A DNA stretch of 64,000 bases from Rhizophlyctis rosea (taxonomy: Eukaryota; Chytridiomycota; Chytridiomycetes; Rhizophlyctidales; Rhizophlyctidaceae): contig JADGJC010000023.1 of assembly GCA_027596075.1 (NCBI GenBank), positions 62,001 through 126,000 on the forward strand, in the 5' to 3' direction. Below, piece after piece: positions 1 through 11,600 of this stretch. Within the stretch, counting starts at the first letter, position 1. Each line of letters starts with the position of its first letter. The notes below the pieces were generated by a model. That model was not told where the DNA came from, did no database searches, and saw nothing but the letters and a program-made list of their open reading frames with translations. A program made the position numbers and the translations under genes.

Positions 1-312
1 GTTCGTCAAAGTCACGTCAGACCCTTGTAAAGGTCGCGTGAGCTTGAGCGCGAGGGTCGTTGGATGCGCTGCATAACTCCTGGTTGACGGTGGTGGTAAC
101 TCATCAAAGGTATTCTCTTCCTCGTAATCAAACTCGGCGACATCCCCATCATCAGGCTGCTCCAGGTGCGGAGAAGCCACCGCTTCTGCTTTAGGAAACG
201 TTTGTCTCTTCGGTGATATGCCCATATCAAATCGCTGCTGCCCTGGGTAATCCTCTTCTTCTACATCCTCCCAGGTAACAACTCCACGTCCTTCTGTACT
301 TATGCCTGCCAT
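1..312 (-). CDS. Unrecognised acidic protein, N-terminal part (runs off the window)
   Basis: An ATG at 312-310 opens 104 codons with no stop before the left edge of the window, so only the N-terminus is present. The protein starts MAGISTEGRGVVTWEDVEEE and is rich in Asp and Glu for its first 75 residues (EEEDYPGQQ, PDDGDVAEFDYEEENTFDE). It then becomes Ser/Thr/Pro-rich (LPPPSTRSY). There is no signal peptide or membrane segment, and I recognise no domain. The acidic disordered look and the clean open frame support a real first exon. The function is unknown. Confidence 0.55.
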   Translation of the reverse strand, partial: MAGISTEGRGVVTWEDVEEEDYPGQQRFDMGISPKRQTFPKAEAVASPHLEQPDDGDVAEFDYEEENTFDELPPPSTRSYAAHPTTLALKLTRPLQGSDVTLTN

Positions 313-1797
313 CGTTATCTATTAAACATGCAGTCCTTGGACCAGATCGAGAATTTCAAATGTTTACGGTTCTTCTGATGTTCCGGGGTGGATAAGCTAG
401 TATACTGACTGACCATCTCCTTTTTCTACTCATGCCGTTCGGTTCATTGTTCTGCTTTGAGGTCCTTGACAGCGCGTTGTTGTTATCCATTGATGCTGAT
501 TTATGTAATCATTCAGAAGAGCTGAAATACCGACGGTTGGTCTAGGACACAATGCTTGCAATGATGCGGTTCAATGGGTTCGTCCATGTTTGGGTTCAGG
601 GCACGTTATGATCGTGGCGAGTTTCTGCTTTAGCTATGTTGCCCTTCGAAAAGTTTGAGATTGACCCTGCTGCAATCCATTTAACAATATGTCGGCTGAT
701 CGGAGCTTCGGGGTGGCCTATAAATATCGACATCAATCTTTATTGTTTACCCGATCAACAATGTACCGGAGCTTCAACATCCACAGACAGAACAGATATT
801 CACACACTTCACAAGGACCATCAGGAAGGGGTCGCATGCTAGGGACATGTAATGTAGTTAACTCGACACAATCAATAGTCCTGAGCTAGTTTAAGGCTGA
901 CATCGATGATGTCATTAGTCGCTCCATCCAAGATTTCCATCTAGCAAGCCTAATAGCCCGACACACCCCCGCGTGTGGCGGCGCAGCACTTCGCCTCATT
1001 ATGCCACATAATCAACCATTGAGACCGGAAGTAAAATTGCTTTTTCGAATTGACTCAAAGACATCGAATGATGGCGGCAACAGCGTCTGTTCTTCTCTTT
1101 GGGGTGTATGGCTGGAAGTTTGCACATGACATCTTCGTTTTTACCCAAGAGATCAAAGCAGGAACCCAGCCATGTAGCCACACTTGCATGAAAGCATTTG
1201 AGGAATTGACGATCAAACCCAGCGTACAAGCGTGGCAGGTTCATAAGGCTGTTCTGCTCACCAATAAGCGCCTGGGATCATTTGCATGGTCAGTTGGGAT
1301 TTTCATGGAGTGGAGGTTGAAATCAGAGCAGCTTGTCCGCACTTCTGCACGTGCGTGTTTGTCCACCAGCAAGCGACCCGCCAAGCCACTTCCTTTTGCC
1401 CTGGAGCTGAGGCTCCCGACCGACTCCGACATGGCGGTGGACCCATTTCCATATCCGCTCCATCCAGGCTCCGCGTACTGCACCCGCGCGTTTCCGACTG
1501 AAGTCCAGACCCCATCCTGTTGGAGCGAAAGCTCCTTTTGCTGTAAATTCATCGGAGAACGTCAAAGTTGGTCCAGGTGCTATGAATAATATAAAAGCAG
1601 TACCTGAAGGCACGTCCGTCGACAGTTTCCTCAGAACAAATAACAATAACTTTCCTTTCGTCTCGATACTCACTCACTTGACACCTAAGTGCCGCATTCC
1701 ACTTCACCAGTAGCACATGCAATCTGAAATTGACCAATTCACATCCATCGCCTTGCCACACACCACAACAACAACAACAACAACAACAACAACCAAA
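313..1797. other. Intergenic region with no supported gene
   Basis: This spacer lies between the divergently transcribed partial gene (ATG at 312, minus strand) and the universal stress protein gene (ATG at 1798, plus strand). It should hold both promoters. Open frames of up to about 180 codons exist around 1050-1670 on both strands, but they overlap one another and show no recognisable domain, so I do not call them. Confidence 0.5.
1764..1792 (+). repeat. (ACA)n microsatellite in the 5' leader of the stress-protein gene
   Basis: About ten uninterrupted ACA units lie just upstream of the chosen start codon at 1798. They would sit in the 5' UTR. If the upstream in-frame ATG at 1717 were used, they would encode a run of threonines. 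Confidence 0.85.
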
Positions 1798-2376
1798 ATG
1801 ACCACTCCATCGAGCCCCACAGTTACCTCCACCCCAGCTCTTCCCATCGAACATCAACGTCACATCATGGTCCCAATTGACGACTCCGACAATGCTGCTC
1901 ATGCTCTTGAATGGGCGGTAAACAACGTCGTCAAAGACGGCGATCACTTGACTGTCATCAACATCTGGCCCCAAGTTCCCGGTCCCGCTACCTACGGACT
2001 CATCACCACGGACGACTGGTACGAGAACATGGAGGCCAAGATGAGGGAGGAGAGTCATGCACTGTTGAAGAAGGCTGGCAGGAAGTTGGGCCACCCCAAG
2101 GTATGTAATGGATATGTTAACACCATTCATTCTGGTCAATCATTTCTGACATTCATCTCTCTCCCATAGTTCACTCTGACCCTCCTCTCAACCCATGGTG
2201 ACCCCCGCGACGAACTCATTGCTAAAGTCAATGCCCTCCATGTTGACCTCATTGTGATGGGATCTAGAGGTCACGGTGCTTTGAAACGCACGCTGATTGG
2301 GTCTGTGTCGGACTATGTTGTCCATCACGCCAGCTGCCCTGTTACCATTGTCAAGCCGGAGAAAGTAGGGAAATAG
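1798..2376 (+). CDS. Universal stress protein (UspA-like), single domain
   Basis: Two exons (1798-2100 and 2170-2376) are separated by a 69-nt GTATGT...CATAG intron and give 169 residues, usual for a one-domain USP. After a Ser/Thr/Pro-rich start, the first strand reads HIMVPIDDSDNAAHALEWAV, with the Asp typical of ATP-binding members. Exon 2 carries the nucleotide loop VMGSRGHGALKRTLIGSVSD, matching G-x2-G-x9-G-S, and ends in PVTIVKPEK. ATP-binding USPs act in the cytosol in stress responses; no catalytic role is established for the family. The start at 1798 is chosen because it follows the ACA tract and lies near the domain. An in-frame ATG at 1717 would add 27 residues including a poly-Thr stretch. 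Confidence 0.93.
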
Positions 2377-5300
2377 CGCGTGGGGCAGTGGTAGTCGGAT
2401 GTAAATTTGTATGTAGATTATGGGGAGTTGCCTTTTGTATCGCACATCCCCAATAAGCGAGTATGCTTTGTAAGTTTGTATCATGTTCATGAAATGTAAA
2501 TATATGTTTTGCATATGTAAGGTGATAAATTACTGTCGGCTGTGAGCGCCAGAAGTGCAAGGGAGGCATGTTTTCAGGCTGGTCTTGTAAATTAAAAAAA
2601 ACACCGTTCGAGATCTACTGGGGGAGCGACATCACGAACTCGCTCAGTAATCCAAGTGTGTCATCATCAAATTGCAGCACGCCATTGTCGATTGCAAGTT
2701 GAACCAAAATTTGACTCCTAAGGGTTGACTTATTCAGCAGGCAGGTTCGCACTGTGGAACAAACTTGGCTCTTGACATTCAAGTATGTGATTTGTTTATG
2801 AGTTGACATCCGGAAAAGGAAGGCTACCGGAAACTTATGAAACTTGACGACGGAACACCCTCTGGAGTGGACGTTGGGGGAGAGGACGGAGTGTCGTTGG
2901 TTGGTGGTGCCACTCCGCCATTCCATTAACGATTGGCAGGGAAGTCATTGCGAACAACTTGATGATGATGCGAAAAGTCATTTCAACTTCAAACCTCATG
3001 GAGACAAGGACGTCAGTAACGTCACTTTGCCGGGCGGACATGAGCGTGTTGATCCGATTAGTGTAGGACGTCCATCGCGGACACGGCAAGGCAATCTCTT
3101 ACATGATGAACGATTCCGTCAAGTCAAGGAAATCAATCACGATAACTCGCCGAAAGGACGACTTTTGGAATATGGTCATTAGAAGGTCAACGAAACACTC
3201 GAACGCTTCTTGAAATCCGTCTAGTCATCCTGTTGTCCCTCCGAATACGAAATTCGCCGAGTGAAAGTGACTTCAAGTTGACCTCTTTTATGAGACTTTT
3301 TGCTCAACTTTCGCTTGCGATGTGTTTGTTGTTGTACCACTGCTTCCTTTCGTTGATTCATTTGTTCAGCTTGAGATTGACTGTTGGGCCACGATTGACG
3401 CATAGCTCCGCACCAATGGCCCATCTTCCCACCAGACCTCGTCTAAAGTTCTCTACGCAGCCCATCTACTTCATCTCACTCGGATGAATTTTTGACAAAT
3501 GAAGCATATCATAAGCCTAAGCCGCCACATAAACATGGCCGCTATCAGGCTTATTTCCGCAGCTACCAGATTAGTCTCATCTATTTCCATATATCTTCGT
3601 CATGCGGGGTGGGGTGCGGGAATTTTCCAGAATCGAAACCGGATTTACGTTTCAGACAGCAGCCAATTCTCGGGTCTGGCTCGACCGACCAATAGGCACC
3701 TTAAACACTTTAGCCGCTCTCGAGATTTCCAAACCAGACTCCTCTCATGTTAAGTATTGTTACCATTGAGGTCATTGCACATGGCGGATGGCGTTAGAAT
3801 TCAAACTTCGATCTATCTGAGTTGGCGTTCCGTTTCAATAGTACTTTTTTTCCACTGTTCCTCTTGTGATTAACCCATGAACATTTGCGCATGTGCGATA
3901 TTGGTTGCATTGGGAAGCATAATTTCACCACATTGAACAATGCTGTCAAGGCATATTCATCCATTCCTAGCGCTGTCAATGTCGTGCTGATTGTCTTGCG
4001 GGAGTGTGTTTGATTTGTACTTCAATGTTCTTTTTGGCGTACCATCACAAAGCTCTTCAATCTCTTCATCATGATGCACCTCACTTGCGGCAATCATCAA
4101 GAATGACTTCTGTCAACTTTGACTGAGCTCGAAGAATCACGGCAACATGCAAAAGTCAAAGAAGCATCTTTGAGTGGTTTCAGGCTGATGCACCCGGATG
4201 TGCAAATTTGATACGCTTTCACATGAAATCCTTTTTGTCCATTCGGTAGTGATAGAGTAGGGTACGAGTCGTGACAGGGGCAACTTCAGCAAGGAGGTGG
4301 ATTTTGGCAAAACATCAGCCAGCAGGATTGCAATGCTGTGCGTACGACGCGGTGAAGGCCACAAGCAGTTCCCAGATTTCTGCCGTCATATTACTCGAGC
4401 AAATGACCTGAATGGAGATCGGTCGTGCGAATTCTGAATCGGAGAGCCGCAAAAACGAAATGATATTTTTCCGGAAACGCCTGTAGCTATAAGCAACAAT
4501 TGCTACTGGAGTCATCTTCGACAATGATCGCGCTCCAGAAGGCATATGTGGGACGAGGGATAGTGCGTTTCATGGCGATTTTCATCTACCATCAAGAAAT
4601 TCTGCGTCTAGAAATAAGTCAAAATCCAAAACTGGTCATCTGACTAGTGGGCTTTTATCATTTTATTTGGTGTCCTCATCAAAAGGTTGGCTTGCTTGTC
4701 AAACATCAAACAGCAACAATGTGTCCCTGACATCTTTCTGGCGCAAGCCATTACTGCCAATGCGTTGGCTTGTGCACTGACACTCGCACTCGTCTGTACT
4801 TTTTCTTCCCATGTAAACATGTTCCCTTCCAGTGGCTAGTGCACAAGCTTTGCCCATCACGTTGACGTAGGTGGGCCCCCGGCAAATTGCACAGCTTGCC
4901 CCCATCATGCATGGCATGGTGCACATATGCAGATCAGGATGAAAGTTTCCACCGTGCCAAGCACCGATGGATTCAACCTAAAGGTACGCTCATGAATTGT
5001 CGGAAACGATGCCACAAGCAGTGGCGCTTTCCCGGACAAGTAAACGATTCAGTGAGCGGGGATGTGGGTCAGAGGTGGAAGATCAGGCCACAGTACGTTT
5101 TGCTCGGCATCGTTAACGCATCCCTTGCAACCACCACTCCGCACTGAACAGCCAAACTGGCCGCCCTCGCCCTAACAGCGGCCAGAACCGGTATCGCTTG
5201 TGATGGCGGCGGTGCACCGTTACAAGAAGAAACAATGAAACTCACTGGACTTCGAATTCAACCCCTCACACCTATTCCTAACTCCTCGACTGCCCTTGGA

Positions 5301-6701
5301 TCCTTCCGCAACACTGTCGGAGCGGTAGCATCGAGGTCCAGGCGTTCTTTACATGAAATGGTTACTTTGGTCTCATGAGTGGCGGTCCAGACTACTCATG
5401 AGGAGTGGAAAAAAATCAATGTGAAAAAACCCTTATGATCTCAAAACGCTTTTTGCGTGTTTGAAATATGACTGGCTGGGACTCGATTGAGGTCTATCAT
5501 CCGATTTTGTTATGACAAGCTCAGTGACCCCACGCATTGGAATAACCTTTGCTCGTTAAGTCGCCAGCATACAAATGAACCGATGGCCAATGGGAGGCTG
5601 CCATCTCGAAGCGTATCAGTGAAAGACGCAATCTTGTGCTCAAGAATGATCGAGCCTTGAGACCAAGCGTAGATTGCCTTTGTGTTGATGTACGTACACG
5701 GCAAGACAATTTTCATTGAATATGAGAGAACAATGCGACAAAAGCCAAATATACCTATGGAGCTTCGGCAACGATATTGTCATCAGATATCGTCGAGAGG
5801 ATCAGTCCTCAGGAGTTCAACTCCCTTGCACCACAAGAACCCGCGCGTGTCGGTGGCGGTGCACCAAACATGACTCTGTCCTCCACCACTCGATTGCGTT
5901 CCTTTTGCCGGAAATTCGGTGTGACAACGCGTAGATCCGCCGGATTGGATACCGTACCAGAAACCGTCAAATTGTGAACCAGGTTTACCAGAGATGAGGA
6001 TTGCGTAAATTTTTGACCGGGCTTCGCCTTGAAAATTGATGGGCTCTGGAGAGGCACCATGTGCAACGCTTTGACTTTCGCCTTCTAAAATTCATTTAGA
6101 AGGATGACATCAGTCGCATTTTGTAAAAAGAAATTGATGGTAGGGTGTGAGGTTTCTGAATGCAAAGAGTGCTATTATAGGCCTCGTATAAGGCCAGCCC
6201 AGGCGTGGGAGCTGGCATGCCCCGCATGAATCCTCGTCCGCAACTTCCCACTCCAATGTCCATCCCCTGTTCGAAGCAATTTGCGCGTAGATTTTTGTCT
6301 CTGCTGGCCTCCGAAGGTGTTGGACCTCTGATCTGGTGCTTGGGTCTCCTGGGTGGCTCACAAAATCGCAGCTGCATGCGCCTCACGGGGGGTTCATCAT
6401 CAATTTGAATGTCATCCTCCCTTCACTGTTCCCCCTTCCCCCTCCCCCCTCTCCTCCTCTCCTCATCCTTTGTTTCCTCGCATCCCCAGCTGGTTGCTTC
6501 GCTGGATAAGCTACACCTTCATCTCATACATTGTCCTCACGTTAGCAGGGGAGCGTTGGTTCGATCGCGCAACATAACGATTCAACGTTGCCTTGCTTAA
6601 TTGTACTAGGGGTTGAAGGAAACGCTGAGCCCGATTGGATTACCTTAGGTCATTGACTCAATTGGCATTGACCATCCAAAGTACTCGTCAGTCCTGCGAA
6701 C
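2377..6701. other. 4.3-kb intergenic region with no supported gene
   Basis: Only short overlapping open frames (112 codons or fewer) are seen and none shows a domain I can name. A strongly pyrimidine-rich tract at about 6411-6470 (runs of CCTCC and CCCC) precedes the next gene and is the most likely promoter element. Neither direct nor inverted repeats were obvious by eye. Confidence 0.5.
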
Positions 6702-8609
6702 ATGATGTCTGATAATCATGAGTCCCAACTGGTACCCATGGTGGAAGATGTTTCTACTGCTGCGCACTCCGCCTCAGATCGGATGATGCCGCCTGCCCGC
6801 TACCGGCCGCGTATAACCAAGCCCAAGCTTGACGATGACGACTCAAACATAGATATCCAAGGCTTTGCTGCCGATCCTGTCCTCCCAACACCGCCCTTAA
6901 CATGCCCTTCCAGCCCGCTAGCGGGCGTAGGGACTTCCATTCCAGTAACTCTGCAGACCATATCTCAACCACCGCTATCGAAGTCTAATAAACGCAAATC
7001 CGCCCATCCATCTCGCTCGATTGCCCCGATAGCTGACGAATCTGAACGGTATCATGAAGGAATAATCAAACTTGACGTCTACACTCTATACATTCGGAAT
7101 CCTCGTTCCCTTCTCTACGATGTCCCACCTCCCCCTACATCCGTCCCAACCTCCACCATTCCCCGCAAGGATTCGTTACCTCATCACCCGCAACCGAGAC
7201 CAACACACCACCACCATATTCCCCACCCGCCAGTGAAAAAGCGCAAAAGCGAGTTCGACTCGGAGGTGAAGGAGGAGTTCATCATCCGGGTTGAAGGGGA
7301 TGGAGAGGGGAAAGCACTGGGCGCGAGGCCTATGACGAGGAGGGCGCTGGCGAGTTTGAAGGGCGGGAAGAGGGTTGCGGGTGGGAGAGGATCGACTGGT
7401 GCATATGGCGTAGGAAATGGATCGGATGTAGAGTATCGAGAGAGTGGATATGATGGACCGAGAAACCAGATGGAAGGCAGTGGTAACATTCCGCCGAACG
7501 GTTATTCTACAACTCCCACCTCCTTCTCATCCCCCTTCCCGCCCACCTTCCAACAAGCCACAAATCATTCATCCTCATTGATGTACAATCAAAGTCCACC
7601 ATCATACCGATACTCTCCCACCTCTTCTCCCCAATCCTACCCACACGTCATCCTACCTTCCCACCACACACCAATCCCCCCAACAACGCCACACCGCCGT
7701 TCTAGTATCGCCAACCTCAATGCTCTAGGCGTGCCGCCCTTGAACGTAGAAATCGATTGGGAAAACTACATGGACACCCGCGGTGCGCCGAATGTTGTGT
7801 GGAAGGGTAAGGCCCTTCGAACATACACTGCGTGCAGCCCTTCGTTTCTGACACACTTTTTTGCTTTGTGTCTGATCAACAGGAACGCCGAGCACCCTCA
7901 CACCAGAAACCGACGAAAACTTCCACCGACTCACAATGGAAGAGTTGAGGACTTGTGCTGTGTTGAGGTTGACACCTACTCAGGTGAGATATTCCAATGT
8001 TCGATCGTTGCTTTACAAGAGCCATGTGCTTCTGGACGCCACTTCGGTTTGAGTATCTGGTTCTTTTTGCGCGTTTGCCATGACCAAGCAAACAAACTCA
8101 CATTCCTCAATCGAATTCCTACTAGTACCTTCATATCAAAGCGACGTTCCTCTCTGCCGCGAAGAGTCGGGGAACATTCAGGAAGAAGGATGCACAGAGG
8201 TGGTTCAAAATGGATGTTAATAAGGTGCGTGCTTGAAGACATCAACGTGATCACTGCCGAACTGGGATATTGTGGTCATCGCATTGGAGGGATTGTTATA
8301 TTGCCATACAACAAGCGGAGCATGGGGTTCCTTCGTGTGCCATACTTCTTCTTCTGCGTTGGTCGATACATTCATTAAAAACGAAACAAAAAACAATGGG
8401 AGACACAGAAGGACTCATAGTTCGACGCAACTAATGCGCCATTCCATATTGTTCATACACCCACACAGACCTGCATACTCTACGATTGGTTCCTCGCACT
8501 TGGATGGATCCCATCTCCGGAGCGGAAACACGGCACCACGGCGACTTTGCAAGGATCACCACAAGTACCTACACCAGTTGTCGGAATCACCCCGATTCCA
8601 TCGCCATAG
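6702..8609 (+). CDS. SWIRM-domain chromatin protein of the fungal Fun19/YOR338W type
   Basis: Four exons (6702-7806, 7883-7983, 8126-8224, 8469-8609) give 481 residues. The first 350 are low-complexity, Ser/Pro-rich and probably disordered, with a basic patch (PVKKRKSEF). The SWIRM domain is split over exons 2-4 and reads in order MEELRTCAVLRLTPTQYLHI, FRKKDAQRWFKMDVNK, TCILYDWFLALGWIPSPE. It is preceded by a W-K-G motif (NVVWKG), also found before the SWIRM domain of YOR338W. Known SWIRM domains are helical modules that bind DNA or nucleosomes within histone-modifying complexes. The fission-yeast relatives Laf1/Laf2 associate with the Clr6 deacetylase. A nuclear role is inferred. Intron 3 is unusually long for this window (244 nt). 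Confidence 0.9.
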
Positions 8610-11600
8610 ATATAGATGATGTCCATGTCATTGCTTCTACTAGTTGTCACGTTCTTAGTGGAATAGAGTGACAAATTCTGAAGCTTCGACTGACTTTCCT
8701 TTTCTTGAATGCTTTTGACGAATCGTGGTTGTTGGAGACATGATTATGGGGCGAGCTGTGACATAAAGTCGGGGAAGGCGAGTCATCACATCTACAGTCA
8801 GAGAGACTCGGTCACATTGGTATAGCGCAAGGAAGTGTAATACAATCCGCTTATTGGAAGCATCGCACCTGCGTTATCTCTTGCATTTGTGGATCTGAAA
8901 CAACCTTCGAAGGTTATTTTTTTGCTTCCGTCACTGGGATATGCAGGTGATGGACTCCTTTGCGTCATCTGTCACTGAATCACTTTTGAAACCCGGAAAC
9001 GGATCATTATCAGACTTGACAGCGCAAAGCATGAATTATCCGAACCTGCACGGTGTTTGCAATAGAGTTCAATATGGGTAATATCACTTGATCCGCTGCC
9101 GTTACCAAAACCATCCCCGAATTGAGCAGTATAGGGTGGACTGAGGATGGAAAGACAACTACTGTACAAGACTGTGGTGTCGAAGTCCTGAAGCACCTGA
9201 CGCACGATGAAAGGTTTGAGACTACACAGAGGCAATTTGGTGCTCTTGTTAAGATGAGACCTGGATTTCTGACATTCTTCTTGTATCAAGCTGGACAATT
9301 ACGGTGTTTCGGAATTTCGCGATACTCATCGACCCAGGACGGGAAAAAAAAGTGCCAAAAGCGTCAAAACCGAGTATGCTCTTTGATGGCGGTGTCAACA
9401 GCCACACAAAAGCGTATCAAGTGCATCCCGAATATAACGGACCGATACCGCATGTGACGGCACTCTTGGAACAAATTTGATGGCTTGGTGATGAGATCGT
9501 GAAATCTCATTGCGCAAACAAAAGAGATTTCTAAATTCCATAAGGAAGTAATGTGCGCAATGATTGAAAGCGCGGGGTCAACATCGGGGACTGCGAGAAC
9601 TTGGTTGCTGCTCACGTTGTGAGATCATTGGGTGTGCCCATGCGTAGCGACGGTGAATAGAAGGATGGCAATGTGGTGGCCATCAACTGAAAGAAGAAGG
9701 ACAAGAAAGGATCGTGCTAGTGGGTTGATGCCACACAGATGCAGTGGAGGATTGAAATCATTCAGCAAAACAGAACGACAGCTTCCCTGCGGTGAATACA
9801 GGACATTGGTACACTTCGTACTTGCTCTCCTATCTTGTCACATCTCCATTTTGTGGAGTGTAGTAGTGTACTCCTCCATTTGGTTTTTTTGCTAAGGTAT
9901 TTCGCAGGGAGGATTGGATGTCCACCTGAGAGGCACCAGATAGAAGGAGAGGCGTGATAGAATTTCGGAAATGAACAGGTTATCGGGCACACTCACAATT
10001 CAGCTCATTTCACGTTTCCAACTTTTCCATTGGAAGCATTGCTAGCCAGCCAGTGATATTGCAAGCAATAGTGGAATGCGTCCCTTTTTGACTCCACGAT
10101 CCTTTTTGCCAACTCAGTGCTATGGATGCGTACATGATGAGTTATTGCATTTGCATCAATGGATGAAACATATGGTTGCTACCGGAAGATAAGACACCAT
10201 CGCTGAGAAGCTTCTAGATGATATGCATACTTGAGGGCGGCTTTTGTTCATAACTTGATGATACGCGTCAACAGTCAGATGCAGTTGAAGGACGCATCGA
10301 AGTCATGCCCGAGGGACTCCGAACTTCATCTTGTTATACTGATCATGAGTTTCGTTGAGTGAACATGAAGCAAAGACTGAACTTAGATGGAGATGACAGT
10401 CCGTCATTCGAAGGATAGCAATGCGAGTGCTATGCGACGTATTCGAAAATCTATCGAAGATGGTGTTTGTAACTAATCGGATTGCAACCGTAACTGCGGT
10501 TCAATGGACAATAGTAATTGCTGTGATGAAGGTGGTGCATTGGATGTGGGGAAAGGCGTGGTCTTTTCCATTGAATTTTTGGCCCAGGAGTGGGTCGCCT
10601 GCCCTTCGCAATGTCTATGTTGACATTGTTGAGTATGTGATATATACAAAAGCCGCTTGACTCGATCCAGATTGAGCAAGTGCTCTATGCACCGGCGTCC
10701 CTGCAACCCGAGCAGTATTCTTGCAGAAGCCGGCAGAGCAATACAAAAAGAGACCGGGCTTGTCAATTTTGAGACCAAACCACTGTGTTCAAACTAATGA
10801 AGATGACTACTCACTATACGTGTGGAGGTGTGGACCCGGACAGCTTCCCAAAATCCCCTCCCTCAGACACTGGTGGCGGGAAGTGTATGCCGAATTTCGT
10901 GCTTACATATATGGCTCTTATTTTCTCCTCTCTCAACGTTGTCCATTTGCTGGTTTTTTGCATATTCTTTGCCGAGTGCGATGCGCAGGATCTCATATTT
11001 TCCGGAAATCAGACCGGGGCCTGAATGGCAGTGACTGTGCCGTCGGCACGGTGATGAGGAAGGTGTTTACAGGCAGTCATTCTGCACTATCTGACAGTCA
11101 TGTCAGAGATTGAGAATGACCTGGCTAACCAGTCGCCATCACACGCATGGCTCCATTTGCTGTGTTGTGGATTACATAGACAAACGTCGTGCGAGCTTTC
11201 TTTTCCAGTCATCCGTTCTTTCATTCGGTCAATTGGACGTAGAGGGGCCAGATGCAGACAAGCATGATTACAGTGTGGGTAGAGGTGTGGACCATCCCTG
11301 AGCGATAGGAGTTTGACTGCTTTGTTCTACTAATATGAGCATGATACGATCTTTGCATCTTATCTCTATTCATTGCCCGTGCGTTCACGAGGTTACGGAG
11401 AATGCCATCTTTTAGACGCGCAATCTTCTCATTCTATCACGGTGCTGGTTATCTTTCCCACCAGAGATAGAGTGCACGCACTGCATACGGCGGATGTGCA
11501 ATGAGTGCAATATGCCGCCCCCATATTTGGTGAGCAGTGGAGTGGTTGAAATGGCTTTCTCAATAGCTAGTAAAGCTTCCCGGCTGGTGCAAATCATAAT

